Shown piece by piece: positions 35,801-42,810 of a stretch of 64,000 nucleotides of DNA. Position 1 is the first letter of the stretch, and each line of letters starts with the position of its first letter. Origin of the DNA: Solen grandis (Eukaryota > Mollusca > Bivalvia > Adapedonta > Solenidae). The translations under genes and the position numbers were made by a program. The notes below the pieces were generated by a model. That model saw nothing but the letters and a program-made list of their open reading frames with translations, did not search any database and had not been told where the DNA came from. The stretch lies in assembly GCA_021229015.1 (NCBI GenBank), contig CM037794.1, positions 43,769,922 to 43,833,921 of the forward strand, read 5' to 3'.

Positions 35801-38800
35801 TTTTTTTTTTTTGGTAAAAAAACAGAAGGTAAGGAGATTCTATATACATATAGGTCACATGAGGAATTTAGGGGCAATCAAGTGTCTATTAGAAACTTTT
35901 GTGAGGAGTTATTATATGATTAGTATGAAGGAAGATATTTTTACTGTAAGTTCCCAATAAAACTAAGAGAATAAGCTCTAGACTATCAATATGCCATAAA
36001 GTAATTTTCAACATTTGTTAATTTTACATGGCTAGTCTTCAACATGAGCTATTCATATCCAAGCATTTATTTCAAGCAAATTAGACCCTCCAGGCTAGGA
36101 TAATTAAAATGAATTCAAAAATGATTTTTTTTTTACATAACAGTGAATAGTCTATGACAGATGAGATTAAAAATTAAAATAAGATAATTATATTCATGTT
36201 GCTGCACATATTTAGTTGACAAGATAGATAGATAGATGGACAGATGGATGAACAGACAGACAGACAGACAACCTACCAGGTGCACGGTCTGTTATTGCCT
36301 CCAGCCAGTCCCCCACCAAGGCATCGTACATGGACACTGAGTATTTGCTGAGGTCAAAAACCAGGACGTGCAGTGCCTCAGGGGTGAGAAACATGTGGTG
36401 AGCTGCTGAGTATATGTGGTGACCACCGAAGTCCAGGATCTGGATACGCAGCTCCGGCTCCGGTTCCCACAGATGCTGTTTGGAGAGAGGTAATTTAATG
36501 AACAAAGGATAATAAGTATACAAATAGCAATCTATTCTAGCTAAGAACTTGATCATGAACCTACATATAAAATGATTAATAAAAGAAGTGTTCCTCTGAA
36601 CGTCATGTGTCACCGGCTGAACATGTGTGACGAAAAAAGTGACAGACAGACAAACAGACAGAGAAGTGAGGACCCTGAATGATTAAATATAATAAATAAG
36701 TCACCTCTGCTAACAGAGAGGGACACAAAAAGTGCAGCACTGGACACTTCAATCTTTATACTCTGTATAAATTGGGTTTCAAGAGTGATCCAAAACCATG
36801 ACCAATCCAGAGTTTTCACTAACTCCTGGTTATGAATCCCGGACTACAATTTTTTGGAATAATTCCTGTTTTTCATTCTTATGTGACTCTATGGGAGAAC
36901 ACCAATTTTTGGCTAAACTTTGTCAAGGACTGCAGTTTTCTGAATTTCTAATCTAATAACCAAATTGAAAGAAGCAAACAGCATTAATAAAACATGCACC
37001 CATTCTCATATATTTTTAATTGTTTATAAGGTATCTACAGTGTATGTATACATTCAGGGCCATGTTAAGTGCTGTAGATAATACCTGTTCCATGACCCAG
37101 GTCCTCTCATGGTCTTCAGTCAGTTTAGATCGCCCGAGAAGTAAAACATTGCGTAGACTCGACTTTCCTGCTTTAGATGCCCCTATCAATATCAGCTTCT
37201 TGCGGTGTTTTGCTTCACATATTCTTAAATTCTGAAAAGAAAATTGTTTTTTATTTCCATTAATAATAAACTTTCAAAGAATTAAACACATAAACAAAAG
37301 GGCCAAGATGGCCCTGTGTCGCTCACCTGAGTAAGATTGCTGTGTAAGGCATAATGACAAAAAATGTGGCATCTAAATTGTTTTTCTAACATTTGACTAA
37401 GTGACCTAGGTTTGATCCTACTTGAATGTGCACACAACTGGTAATTCATGCAGTCATCATTCTTATCAAAATTAATGTAATGAAGACTGGTACAAAAATG
37501 TAGGCCCCTTGAGTGTTCACAAGATTTTTCTAAAATTTATCCGAGATTTGATGTAAACAAACATTCTGACCAAGTTATATTAAGGTAAAGCTGAAACTGT
37601 GGCCTCTAGAGCGTTCACAAGGATTTTCTGAGATTTGACCTAGTGACCTAGTTTTTGACCCACATGACACAATTACACACTCATCCATCATAGCATAAAG
37701 ACGAACATCCTGACAAAGTTTCATGAAGATTGGGCCAAAAATGTGGCCTCAAGCATGTTCACAAGGTTTTATTAATATTTGACCTGGTGACCTAGTTTTT
37801 GACCCCACATGACCCATTTTTCGAACTTATCCAAGATAGGATGTAGACAAACATCCTGACCAAATCTAATGAAGATTGGGCTAAAACTGTAAATCGAGAG
37901 TGTTCACAAGGTTTTTCTAAGATTTGACCTGGTGACCTAGTTTTCGACAAAAAGACATGCCATAGTCATCTAACAGTAACAAATACACGAAACTTAATAC
38001 AAGGAGAGTACATATTACATCAGGGCTTTTTCCCCTTCTTTTATATTATGTATTGTTTACAGGTGTCATCCGTTAGAAAAGGTCTTTAATGCAAATTTGC
38101 CATCAAGTCCAGGAAAAAATCCCTGGGTATAAGTAATTTTCTCAAAAAGCATAAGAAAATGTGACCTACCCTAAGGTAAGCATAGATGGTCTGCACGCCC
38201 TGGTCGCACACCGCCTGGGGCGGGCGCATGAGGCAGTTGTTGTAGAGGCTCAGTCTCTCCGTCTTCTCCAACCTCTGTAGCTTGTCCATCATCTGAGGCA
38301 GACTCTGCAAGCGGTTTCCTTCTGCCATCAGCTCCACAAGGCTGGACAGATAGTGGATATTTCTGGGGAGTTCCTCCAGCTGGTTGTAATGTACCTGTAG
38401 TTGGACCAGGTTCTCACACAGGCAGATTTCATCTGGTAATTTCACTATCTTGTTATAAGCTATACAGAGAGTTTTCAGGGTTTTCAAATTGTTCACAGAT
38501 GAAGGCAACTCTTCCAGGTAATTTTCACTAAGATCCAATGCCTCTAGAGCATCCATGTTGAAAATTTCATCTGGAACACGTAACAAAGCATTCCTACGCA
38601 TGATGAAATTCTTCAATTTTTTCAACCCTACTACCTCAGGTGAGATCTCAGAGAAATAATTGTTGGTTAAATCTAAGGTTTCCAGCTCTGGTAGGGTAAA
38701 TATCTCAGGGGGTATAAAAGAATTTAGTTTCATAGCTCCAGTTAAGTCCAAATACTTCAATTTCTTACACTCCGCCACAGCTTCTGACACATACTTCAAG

Positions 38801-39467
38801 TAATTACCTCGCATTTTCAATATTTCAAGTTTAGACATATTTTTCACATCGTCAGTTATAGTTGAAATCTGATGCCAACTCACGTCTAAGTCTGTCAACT
38901 CATTCAAAGAACAAATAGCCACCGGCAGAACCGTGAACCCTCCTTTTGGGTACCACTTCCTTGATAAGTCCAGTTTCTCAAGTTTATCACACTGACCAAG
39001 CTCAGGTGGCAATTCATCCAACAAATTTCCACTTAAATTAAGCACTCGTAACTTCTTTAAGTTACATATTGAGGATGCACATCAATGATATCATTCTCAC
39101 TCAAGTCTAGCTCTATCAAATTGGTCAGCTGGAAAATGGAAGCTGGTATCTTTTCAAAATGATTATAACTGAGGTTTAGCTTCACCAGATTGGCACATTT
39201 CCCAAATGAATCAGGGAGGCGTGTCAGGTAATTGCCCACAGCATTGAAGTCCTCCATGTCTACCAGCCGTCCTAGACTGCTGCCCCCTACTGGGAATGAC
39301 AGCAACTTGAGGAAGGGGAGACAAACAGAAGAACATTTCATCTCGTACAGACTCCTGGGCACCCATCCTTTATACCGTCCTTCCGGAACAAAGAGCGATT
39401 CCCTTCCCTTCTGATCCCGAGCAAGATACTGACGCAAAGCCTCAGAGGCCTGGTTTAGGGATGTCAT
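20704..39467 (-). CDS. ROCO-family protein: LRR-Roc-COR-death domain (MFHAS1-like)
   Basis: Twelve coding exons join in phase into about 1110 residues, once three single-base shifts are allowed for. Residues ~60-430 hold about 14 leucine-rich repeats of ~23 residues. The Roc GTPase (~440-590) shows the P-loop GASKAGKSS, the switch motif DFGGH and the base-recognition motif THSD. COR (~590-870) contains WYHDNP and the HFPWFL-type block. The next ~160 residues include VCSHCL and DVRCPRG as in MFHAS1. The end is a partial death domain (~1040-1110). ROCO proteins are GTP-binding scaffolds; MFHAS1 modulates innate immune signalling in vertebrates. No kinase domain is present. A non-coding 5' exon is implied by an acceptor 17 bases before the ATG. 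Frameshifts sit near 39070, 30943-30948 and 29907-29910. The gene converges on PDE12. Confidence 0.85.
21245..22393 (+). mobile_element. Pearl-like element, family E, full copy (ROCO intron 11)
   Basis: Starts AACAAGAGCTGTCAGAGGAC, with a GCTGTC(AGAG)GACAGC hairpin, then CGCTTGACTATTC. The tandem core (~170-190 bp units) repeats TTATCTACCTTG..TCTGATGCCCC and AACTTTAACCAAAATTTCTA. A GCCAACGCCGACGCC tract follows, then CAGCTCTCAT and the closing GAATAGTCGAGCTAAAAA. The 3' arm GAATAGTCGAGC is the complement of 5' GCTTGACTATTC with one mismatch. Confidence 0.85.
22539..22622 (-). CDS. ROCO gene coding exon 11: linker into death domain
   Basis: Short exon: FHEQDLGKHITMVTDFLRSN, then YDEVDSA. Acceptor TTGTTCTTCCAG, donor GCAG|GTACAG. 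Phase 1 on both sides, consistent with exons 10 and 12. Confidence 0.88.
23131..24471. repeat. 60-bp tandem array, ~22 near-identical copies (ROCO intron 10)
   Basis: Exact 60-bp period with an EcoRI site (GAATTC) in every unit. Units differ almost only at GAGAGT/GAGGGT/GAAGGT. One unit lacks 3 bp (near 24324). Both strands stay open throughout, giving long frames of 510 (+) and 442 (-) residues, because 60 is a multiple of three and the unit has no stop in those frames. The + frame runs on into a dispersed repeat (24590-24660, also at 28515-28575), which argues against a protein. Confidence 0.97.
24769..24955 (-). CDS. ROCO gene coding exon 10: Cys-containing region
   Basis: VKVDAYLVCSHCLITGTD, then ILDVRCPRGVFEVQCPG. 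The paired CxxC and CPxG look like a zinc-binding unit and resemble the MFHAS1 C terminus. Acceptor GTGTCTGCAG, donor CCCAG|GTAAGA. Confidence 0.92.
25404..25685 (-). CDS. ROCO gene coding exon 9: C-terminal of COR
   Basis: IEIQFELHFLKQGLPNFFEK, then LLLCRKKMDGQMEITLSVRG: beta-rich region after COR as in MFHAS1-like proteins. 94 codons, phase 0 on both sides, donor CTGCAG|GTAATG. Confidence 0.92.
26307..26581 (-). CDS. ROCO gene coding exon 8: COR domain
   Basis: FMSQKDAFLQRGLMTVELL, FIDLMLKFDLCYTVEN and ILHFPWFLTAAAP: the winged-helix-like COR part ending in the FPWFL motif. Acceptor GTATTCTTCAG, donor AAG|GTATGC. Confidence 0.93.
27049..27383. mobile_element. Inverted-repeat element with CAGGGGTTT-type ends (ROCO intron 7)
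   Basis: Ends CAGGAGTTTTCTTAAG and CTTAAGTAAACCCCTG are inverted repeats with two mismatches. Further inside, GGGCAAGTGATTTTTCAA mirrors TTCAAAGTGACTTGCCC. There is no coding capacity. The ends resemble hAT-type termini, but the flanking 8 bp (ACAAAATA and AAATATTA) are not an exact duplication. Confidence 0.65.
27427..27911 (+). mobile_element. Pearl-like element, family E-related (ROCO intron 7)
   Basis: Starts AATAGAGCTCTGCAGAGCTG, where GAGCTCTGCAGAGCTC-like bases form a hairpin. A core with TTAAAAAGGGGCATAACTCT and GTGTTGATACCTTTCA follows, then GCACGCCAACAACATCGACG and a 3' end ACAAGCTAAAAG. It is diverged from the copy at 21245. Confidence 0.6.
28166..28312 (-). CDS. ROCO gene coding exon 7: COR domain
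   Basis: GEIVWYHDNPRLRGIVFHHP, then ETLVEMLRAIFRHD: the canonical COR block (IV.WY.D.P.L...VF..P..L). Acceptor TTTGTCCCAG, donor GCAG|GTAGAG, phase 1 on both sides. Confidence 0.93.
28500..28580. repeat. Dispersed repeat fragment shared with 24585-24665
   Basis: GACAAGCCGATTCCAGT and the preceding GGAGATGA...AAGA text occur in both places. Confidence 0.55.
28615..29485 (+). mobile_element. Pearl-like element, family A-related, ~4 core units (ROCO intron 6)
   Basis: Starts AACTAGAGGACCATGATGGC, then TCGCTCACCTGAG. Core units of ~180 bp carry CTTTGAAATCCAGC..GTACTTTT and GAAGAATTTTCAAAT. The last unit has GTTGCCATGGCACCCAGA, as in family A, then GACGACGGATGCC and a decayed end AGCTCACATTGAGCTCATTG. 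Confidence 0.75.
29535..29755. repeat. Degenerate TATCACTTTTACATTTATCTCC repeats
   Basis: Pyrimidine-rich imperfect repeat of TATCACTT, TTACATTTATC and CTCCTACTATC steps, just downstream of the preceding element. Confidence 0.75.
29810..30051 (-). CDS. ROCO gene coding exon 6: COR domain
   Basis: IIDFHENLTNMLKMAEEQ, then VPETWFKFLTDIQERPEKIL. The frame breaks at a run of four A on the + strand (29907-29910). One extra base restores the frame to the exon end, which reads SSLEMVLRYLHVTG and joins GEIVWYHDN in exon 7. Donor CACTG|GTGAGT. Confidence 0.87.
30100..30870. other. ROCO intron 5, no repeat recognised
   Basis: AT-rich intron sequence. No gene or clear mobile element on either strand. 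Confidence 0.4.
30877..31065 (-). CDS. ROCO gene coding exon 5: end of Roc / start of COR
   Basis: DLEACISGEQEKLTRLY, then LCTQRLQERVDLMKK. The frame hits TGA at a run of six A (30943-30948 on the + strand as T). With seven A the frame continues as VKLPDTIFVVSCAETLS, the conserved strand after the G4 motif. Donor TCAG|GTACTT. Confidence 0.88.
31611..32597 (+). mobile_element. Pearl-like element, family D, full copy (ROCO intron 4)
   Basis: Starts AACTAGATGTGGGTGTTCC, with a perfect GTGTTCC(TC)GGAACAC hairpin, then GTGTCGCCTGC. The core units carry GTTATCATTC, CCATGAGATCTTTCCA and CGAGTTATGCTCC. A GACGACGACGCC tract lies at 32498-32550, then AAAGTGATCCCTATGTGTCT and a 3' hairpin closing GCAGGCGACACAAAAAT. 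The 3' GCAGGCGACAC is the exact reverse complement of the 5' GTGTCGCCTGC. Confidence 0.88.
32939..34155 (+). mobile_element. Pearl-like element, family C core with family A 3' end (ROCO intron 4)
   Basis: Six ~167-bp tandem units (AACAAGTGACCCCTGGTGCG, TCATGATTTGAACAATCTTG, TCTAGGCCTTATGGATT) are followed at about 33957 by a family A-type tail: TTCATCCAAGGAACATTCCT, then GACGCCGGACGCACGG, GGCGATCAGAAAAGCTCACC and the hairpin ending GAGCTAAAAA. No 5' hairpin start was found. Confidence 0.85.
34735..34850 (-). CDS. ROCO gene coding exon 4: Roc G4 motif
   Basis: ATVMIVGTHSDLCS: THSD is the guanine-specificity motif in Roc domains. Acceptor GGTTACCAG. The donor AGG|GTACTC is weaker than the others but keeps phase with exon 5. 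Confidence 0.88.
35304..35440 (+). mobile_element. Pearl-like element, family D, core-less copy (ROCO intron 3)
   Basis: Only 137 bp. The 5' hairpin is ATGTTCT(TT)AGAACACAT, then TTCACCAGCTG, a short GATGACGGAAAGTGATCCCT link, and a 3' hairpin GTGTCACCT...AGGTGACAC followed by AAAAAT. It keeps both ends but has lost the core. Confidence 0.75.
35441..36220. other. ROCO intron 3, AT-rich
   Basis: Nothing recognisable apart from T-runs. Confidence 0.35.
36225..36270. repeat. GATA/GACA microsatellite
   Basis: GATAGATAGATAG then GACAGACAGACAGACA, ending directly at the donor of ROCO exon 3. Confidence 0.9.
36277..36475 (-). CDS. ROCO gene coding exon 3: Roc switch II
   Basis: LRIQILDFGGHHIYSAAHHM, then FLTPEALHVLVFDLSKYS: DFGGH is the DxxG-type switch II motif, followed by the hydrophobic strand VLVFD. 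Donor CCTG|GTAGGT. A GATA/GACA microsatellite starts right after the donor. Confidence 0.93.
36582..36731 (+). mobile_element. Pearl-like element, family D, core-less copy (ROCO intron 2)
   Basis: GTGTTCCTCTGAACGTC, then TGTGTCACCGGCTGAAC, a short GACAGACAGAC tract and a 3' end GTCACCTCTGCTAACAGAG followed by GGGACACAAAAA. Same plan as 35304-35440. Confidence 0.65.
37085..37231 (-). CDS. ROCO gene coding exon 2: Roc P-loop
   Basis: NLRICEAKHRKKLILIGASK, then AGKSSLRNVLLLG. GASKAGKSS is the phosphate-binding loop (GxxxxGKS). Acceptor TTTTCTTTTCAG, donor CAG|GTATTA; exactly 49 codons, phase 0 on both sides. Confidence 0.93.
37293..37950 (+). mobile_element. Pearl-like element, family B, 3'-truncated (ROCO intron 1)
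   Basis: Starts AACAAAAGGGCCAAGATGGC with TCGCTCACCTGAGTAAGAT. The core repeats TTTGACCTGGTGACCTAG, ACCCCACATGACC and AACATCCTGACCAA. It lacks the GACGAC tract and 3' hairpin. Confidence 0.8.
38170..39467 (-). CDS. ROCO gene coding exon 1: leucine-rich repeats
   Basis: Starts MTSLNQASEALRQYLARD, preceded by AACC and a strong acceptor (T-run, CAG at 39486-39484). It carries all LRRs, e.g. LTRLPDSFGKCANLVKLNLS and LLDELPPELGQCDKLEKLDL. The frame breaks near 39070, in the third repeat: the text reads HPQYVT-stop, but one extra A restores an LRR reading CNLKKLRVLNLSGN. It ends VQTIYAYLR|GTAGGT. The exon length of 1298 is one short of a multiple of three. Confidence 0.9.
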
Positions 39468-39744
39468 GGTTCAATTTCTTAATCTGAAAAAAAAAAATGT
39501 TACCTAAGTATAGTATGAAAATGATAGAAAAGTTGTCATCCTTATAAGATGTTTCTGCAGTTCATCATCACACACACAGACACCTGCAGTTGTGATGCTA
39601 ATAATTTTACCACTTACAGGCACACAGTCACAAATATGTACTATGGACACTTTACTTATGTGCAGAAGTGGACAAGCATTCTTTTTTAAGCAGTCTATAA
39701 GTAGCTGTTGAAGTAAAAAAAAAAAAGAAAAAAAAAGAAAAGAA

Positions 39745-40340
39745 AACAAGAGGGCCATAGAGGCCCTGAATCGCTCACCTGAGTATAGGGTTACCCAACA
39801 TCTGTACTAAAACATTTTGAAATCTGGCCAGTAGTTTTGAAGGAGATAATTTTTAAAATTTTCATAGTTTTTCTTTACATTGCCATGGCAACCAGAGTTC
39901 AACATGGATCAAGTTTATGTTAGCAACTTTTGTGAACATTCACTTCAGGATCATTCCTGTCAAGTTTAATCCAATTCTGTCCAGCAGTTTAAGAAGAGAT
40001 GTCGTTTAAAGTTTTCACTATATATGTTTAAGGCAAATTAGCCCCGCCGCTGGTGGCCATGTTTTGTTTACGGATCTGAATAATTTGAGCATCTTGGTAG
40101 CAGGTTACCCAAGAAACATCTGTACTAAAACATTTTGAAATCTGGCCAGTAGTTTTAAAGGAGATGATTTTTGAAATTTTCATATTTTTTTCTTTCCGTT
40201 GCCATGGTGATGGTTCACCTAAGGATCATCCTTGCCAAGTTTAATCAAATTCTGTCTGACAGTTTCAGTGGAGATGTCGTTTAAAGCAAACTGTTGATGA
40301 CGCATGACGACGGACGCTGGGTAATCACAAAAGCTTAAAA
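39745..40340 (+). mobile_element. Pearl-like element, family A, 3' hairpin lost
   Basis: Starts AACAAGAGGGCCATAGAGGC with TCGCTCACCTGAG. It has two core units, the second shortened after GTTGCCATGG, then GATGACGCATGACGACGG and GGGTAATCACAAAAGCTTAA. It lies just upstream of the ROCO coding start, in the presumed 5' intron. Confidence 0.8.
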
Positions 40341-40349
40341 CTTCAGAAC

Positions 40350-40576
40350 TAAGGTGTAAAAAAAAAAATTCTGTGTTTCGAACAACTGTCTCAAAAAAAT
40401 TGGGTAGGGTCAGGATTGTGTTTTTTTTTAATTTTCAGTCATAACTGTGAATGAATCATGGAAAACGGCAGTCTCAAAATGGCTGCTTATAATGACTGCT
40501 AAAAACTTTAGGGTCAGTGGGTTTTCGCTAGGTAGGGTCTAGTTGCCCGAAAACAGAATTTCTTATTTTAGGCCTA
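40350..40576. mobile_element. Small inverted-repeat element
   Basis: Left end AAATTCTGTGTTTCGAACAA and right end GTTGCCCGAAAACAGAATTT are inverted repeats with few mismatches, flanked by A/T runs. It contains GGGTAGGGTC twice and has no coding capacity. Consistent with a MITE. Confidence 0.6.
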
Positions 40577-40925
40577 CGAATGCTTTCATGTGAACAAACC
40601 AAATGTGGCATTATATTTATAAAGAGAGTTATGAAGTGCCAAATCAGTAAGAATTTAAAACTGTGGCTAGCCATAAACAATGATATAGTATCATAAGATG
40701 CACTAGATCAAGTATATGAGGGAATAAAATGTTGAAATGTGTAATAAACTGCCCCACGTGGCCCCAATTTGTGCCACCAGTATTCCCTCTTTTCTTAATG
40801 TCAGAGTTGTCGTTCTTGTAGGGTGGTATATTGTATTTCATGCTTACCCACAAGAGTTCTTTCACACCTATCCACCTTAGTCTGTTACTTTCACCATTGT
40901 TAAGCTTATTGCCTCTTCCCACTGT

Positions 40926-41772
40926 AAGGCGTAAAAAAAATGTTTGTTTCTGGTTACCCGACCGACCCATTCTTTTACCCCTTTTTTTTCGAGGCTGAGA
41001 CAAAAAAAAAAAAAAGAAAAAATATCCATTCAATCTACGATTTTATATCACCTTGTCTTCGTTTCAACAGGTTACTAATGATAACTTTGCAGACAGCCAT
41101 TTTGAGATTAAAACTAACTTTCCTAAATAATTAAAAAATAAACTATTTCTGAAACATTGCGAACAAGACTTCTTTATAAGATGGATTGTCACAATAGTTA
41201 ATTTGGGGAATCCTTGGCACACTTTAGATATACTTGTAAGCTTCCAGATGATTTCATAATAGACATTAATCAGTCCATCACACATGACTTGCTCAATCAT
41301 CTCTACTTTCACCCGAAAATGATAGTTTCTCACCACAGACGAACGCAAGTCAGTAGAGAGCTTGTAAAATGTTAACAGATATTGTAAGCGATATTATCCA
41401 AGTATTCCCCATTTATTCATAATTAGGAAGCTTAAGAACGTGTGCTGATTGGATAAAATGACACAGGTGACTGACTCCGCCATTTTTATTGATTTTTCAT
41501 CTGCACCCAGCATGTGCTTTCTAAGTAATATACTGTGTACATGTACCAGCAACCAAATTGAATGGACTGATGTTTAGTATAAACTAGAAAGATTTTTTTC
41601 TGTAAAGCTGTCTCACTCTGAAATTGCAAAATACAGTAAAAGGTAAATTGGCATGTAGCATTTACATTTTCCACATTAGATCTAAGCATTCAAAAAAAAA
41701 AAAAAGCCCACCGACCGACCCATTTTACTCCCAGCCTGTAACCAGAAACAATTTTTTTTTTTTTTTTACGAC
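40926..41772. mobile_element. Inverted-repeat pair TAAGGCGTAAAAAAAA ... TTTTTTTTACGACTTA
   Basis: The left arm (40926-41005) has TGTTTCTGGTTACCCGACCG then ACCCATTC. The right arm (41695-41772) has CGACCGACCCATTTTACTCC then GTAACCAGAAACA. The outer GTAAAAA..TGTTTCTGGTTAC is inverted. The ~680 bp between includes a CCAAT-like ATTGG and a short frame, so this may be one element or two solo ends around unrelated DNA. Confidence 0.5.
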
Positions 41773-41940
41773 TTATAATTATGTAAAACAATCCATATCA
41801 TATTTTATTCAGAGTTCATTCTAGGATTGCCAATGAGGGGGCCAGTGGCCTATGCCATCTCTGAAACGGGGCCACCTGTATTTGTATTGGGTCATACTAT
41901 TGCTTATGGCAGTTTTCAATGCTTTGTCCTGCTTTTATAA

Positions 41941-42810
41941 AACAAGAGGGCCAAGATGGCCCTGTGTCGCTCACCTGAGTAAGATGGCTGTGTTAGGCAT
42001 AATGTCAAAAGATCTGGCATCTAAAAGTGTTTTTCTAACATTTGATTAAGTGACCTACATATTGATCCTACCTGAATTTGCACTCAACTGGGAATTCATG
42101 CAGTCATCATTCATATTAAGTTTAATGAAGACTGGGACAAAAATGTAGGCCTCTAGAGTGTTCACAAGGTTTTTCTTAGATTTGACCTGGTGACCTAGTT
42201 TTTGACCATTTCAAACTCATCAAATATCATAGACAAACATCCTGACCAAATCTATTGAAGATTGGGCTAAAACTGTGGCCTCTAGAGAGTTCACAAGATT
42301 TTTCTTAGATTTGACCTGGTGACCTAGTTTTTGACCCCACATGACCCAATTTCGAACTCATCTCAGATATCATGTAGACAAACATCCTGACCAAGTTTCA
42401 TGAAGACTGGGCCAAAATTGTGGCCTATAGAGTGTTTACAAGGTTTTTCTAAGATTTGACCTGGTGACCTAGTTTTTGACCCCACATGACCCAATATCGA
42501 ACTCATCCGAGATATCATGTAGACAAATATCCTGACCAAATTTTATGAAGATTGGGCTAAAATTGTGGCCTCTAGAGTGTTCACAAGGTTTTTCAAGGAT
42601 TTGACCTAGTGACCTAGTTTTTGACCCCACATGACACAATTTCGAACTCATCCGAGATATCATGTAGACAAACATCCTGATTAAGTTTCATGAAGATTGG
42701 GCCAAAACTGTGGCCTCTAGAGTGTTCACAAGCAATTGTTGACGACGGAGGACGGACAAAAGGCGATCACAAAAGCTCACCCGAGCACAAGTGCTCAGGT
42801 GAGCTAAAAA
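41941..42810 (+). mobile_element. Pearl-like element, family B, full copy
   Basis: Starts AACAAGAGGGCCAAGATGGC with TCGCTCACCTGAGTAAGAT. Four to five 130-150 bp units carry GATTTGACCTGGTGACCTAG, GACCCCACATGACCCAAT and GTGGCCTCTAGAGTGTTCAC. Then come GACGACGGAGGACGG, GGCGATCACAAAAGCTCACC and the hairpin GAGCACAAGTGCTCAGGTGA ending GCTAAAAAA. It is the reference copy for family B here. Confidence 0.9.
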
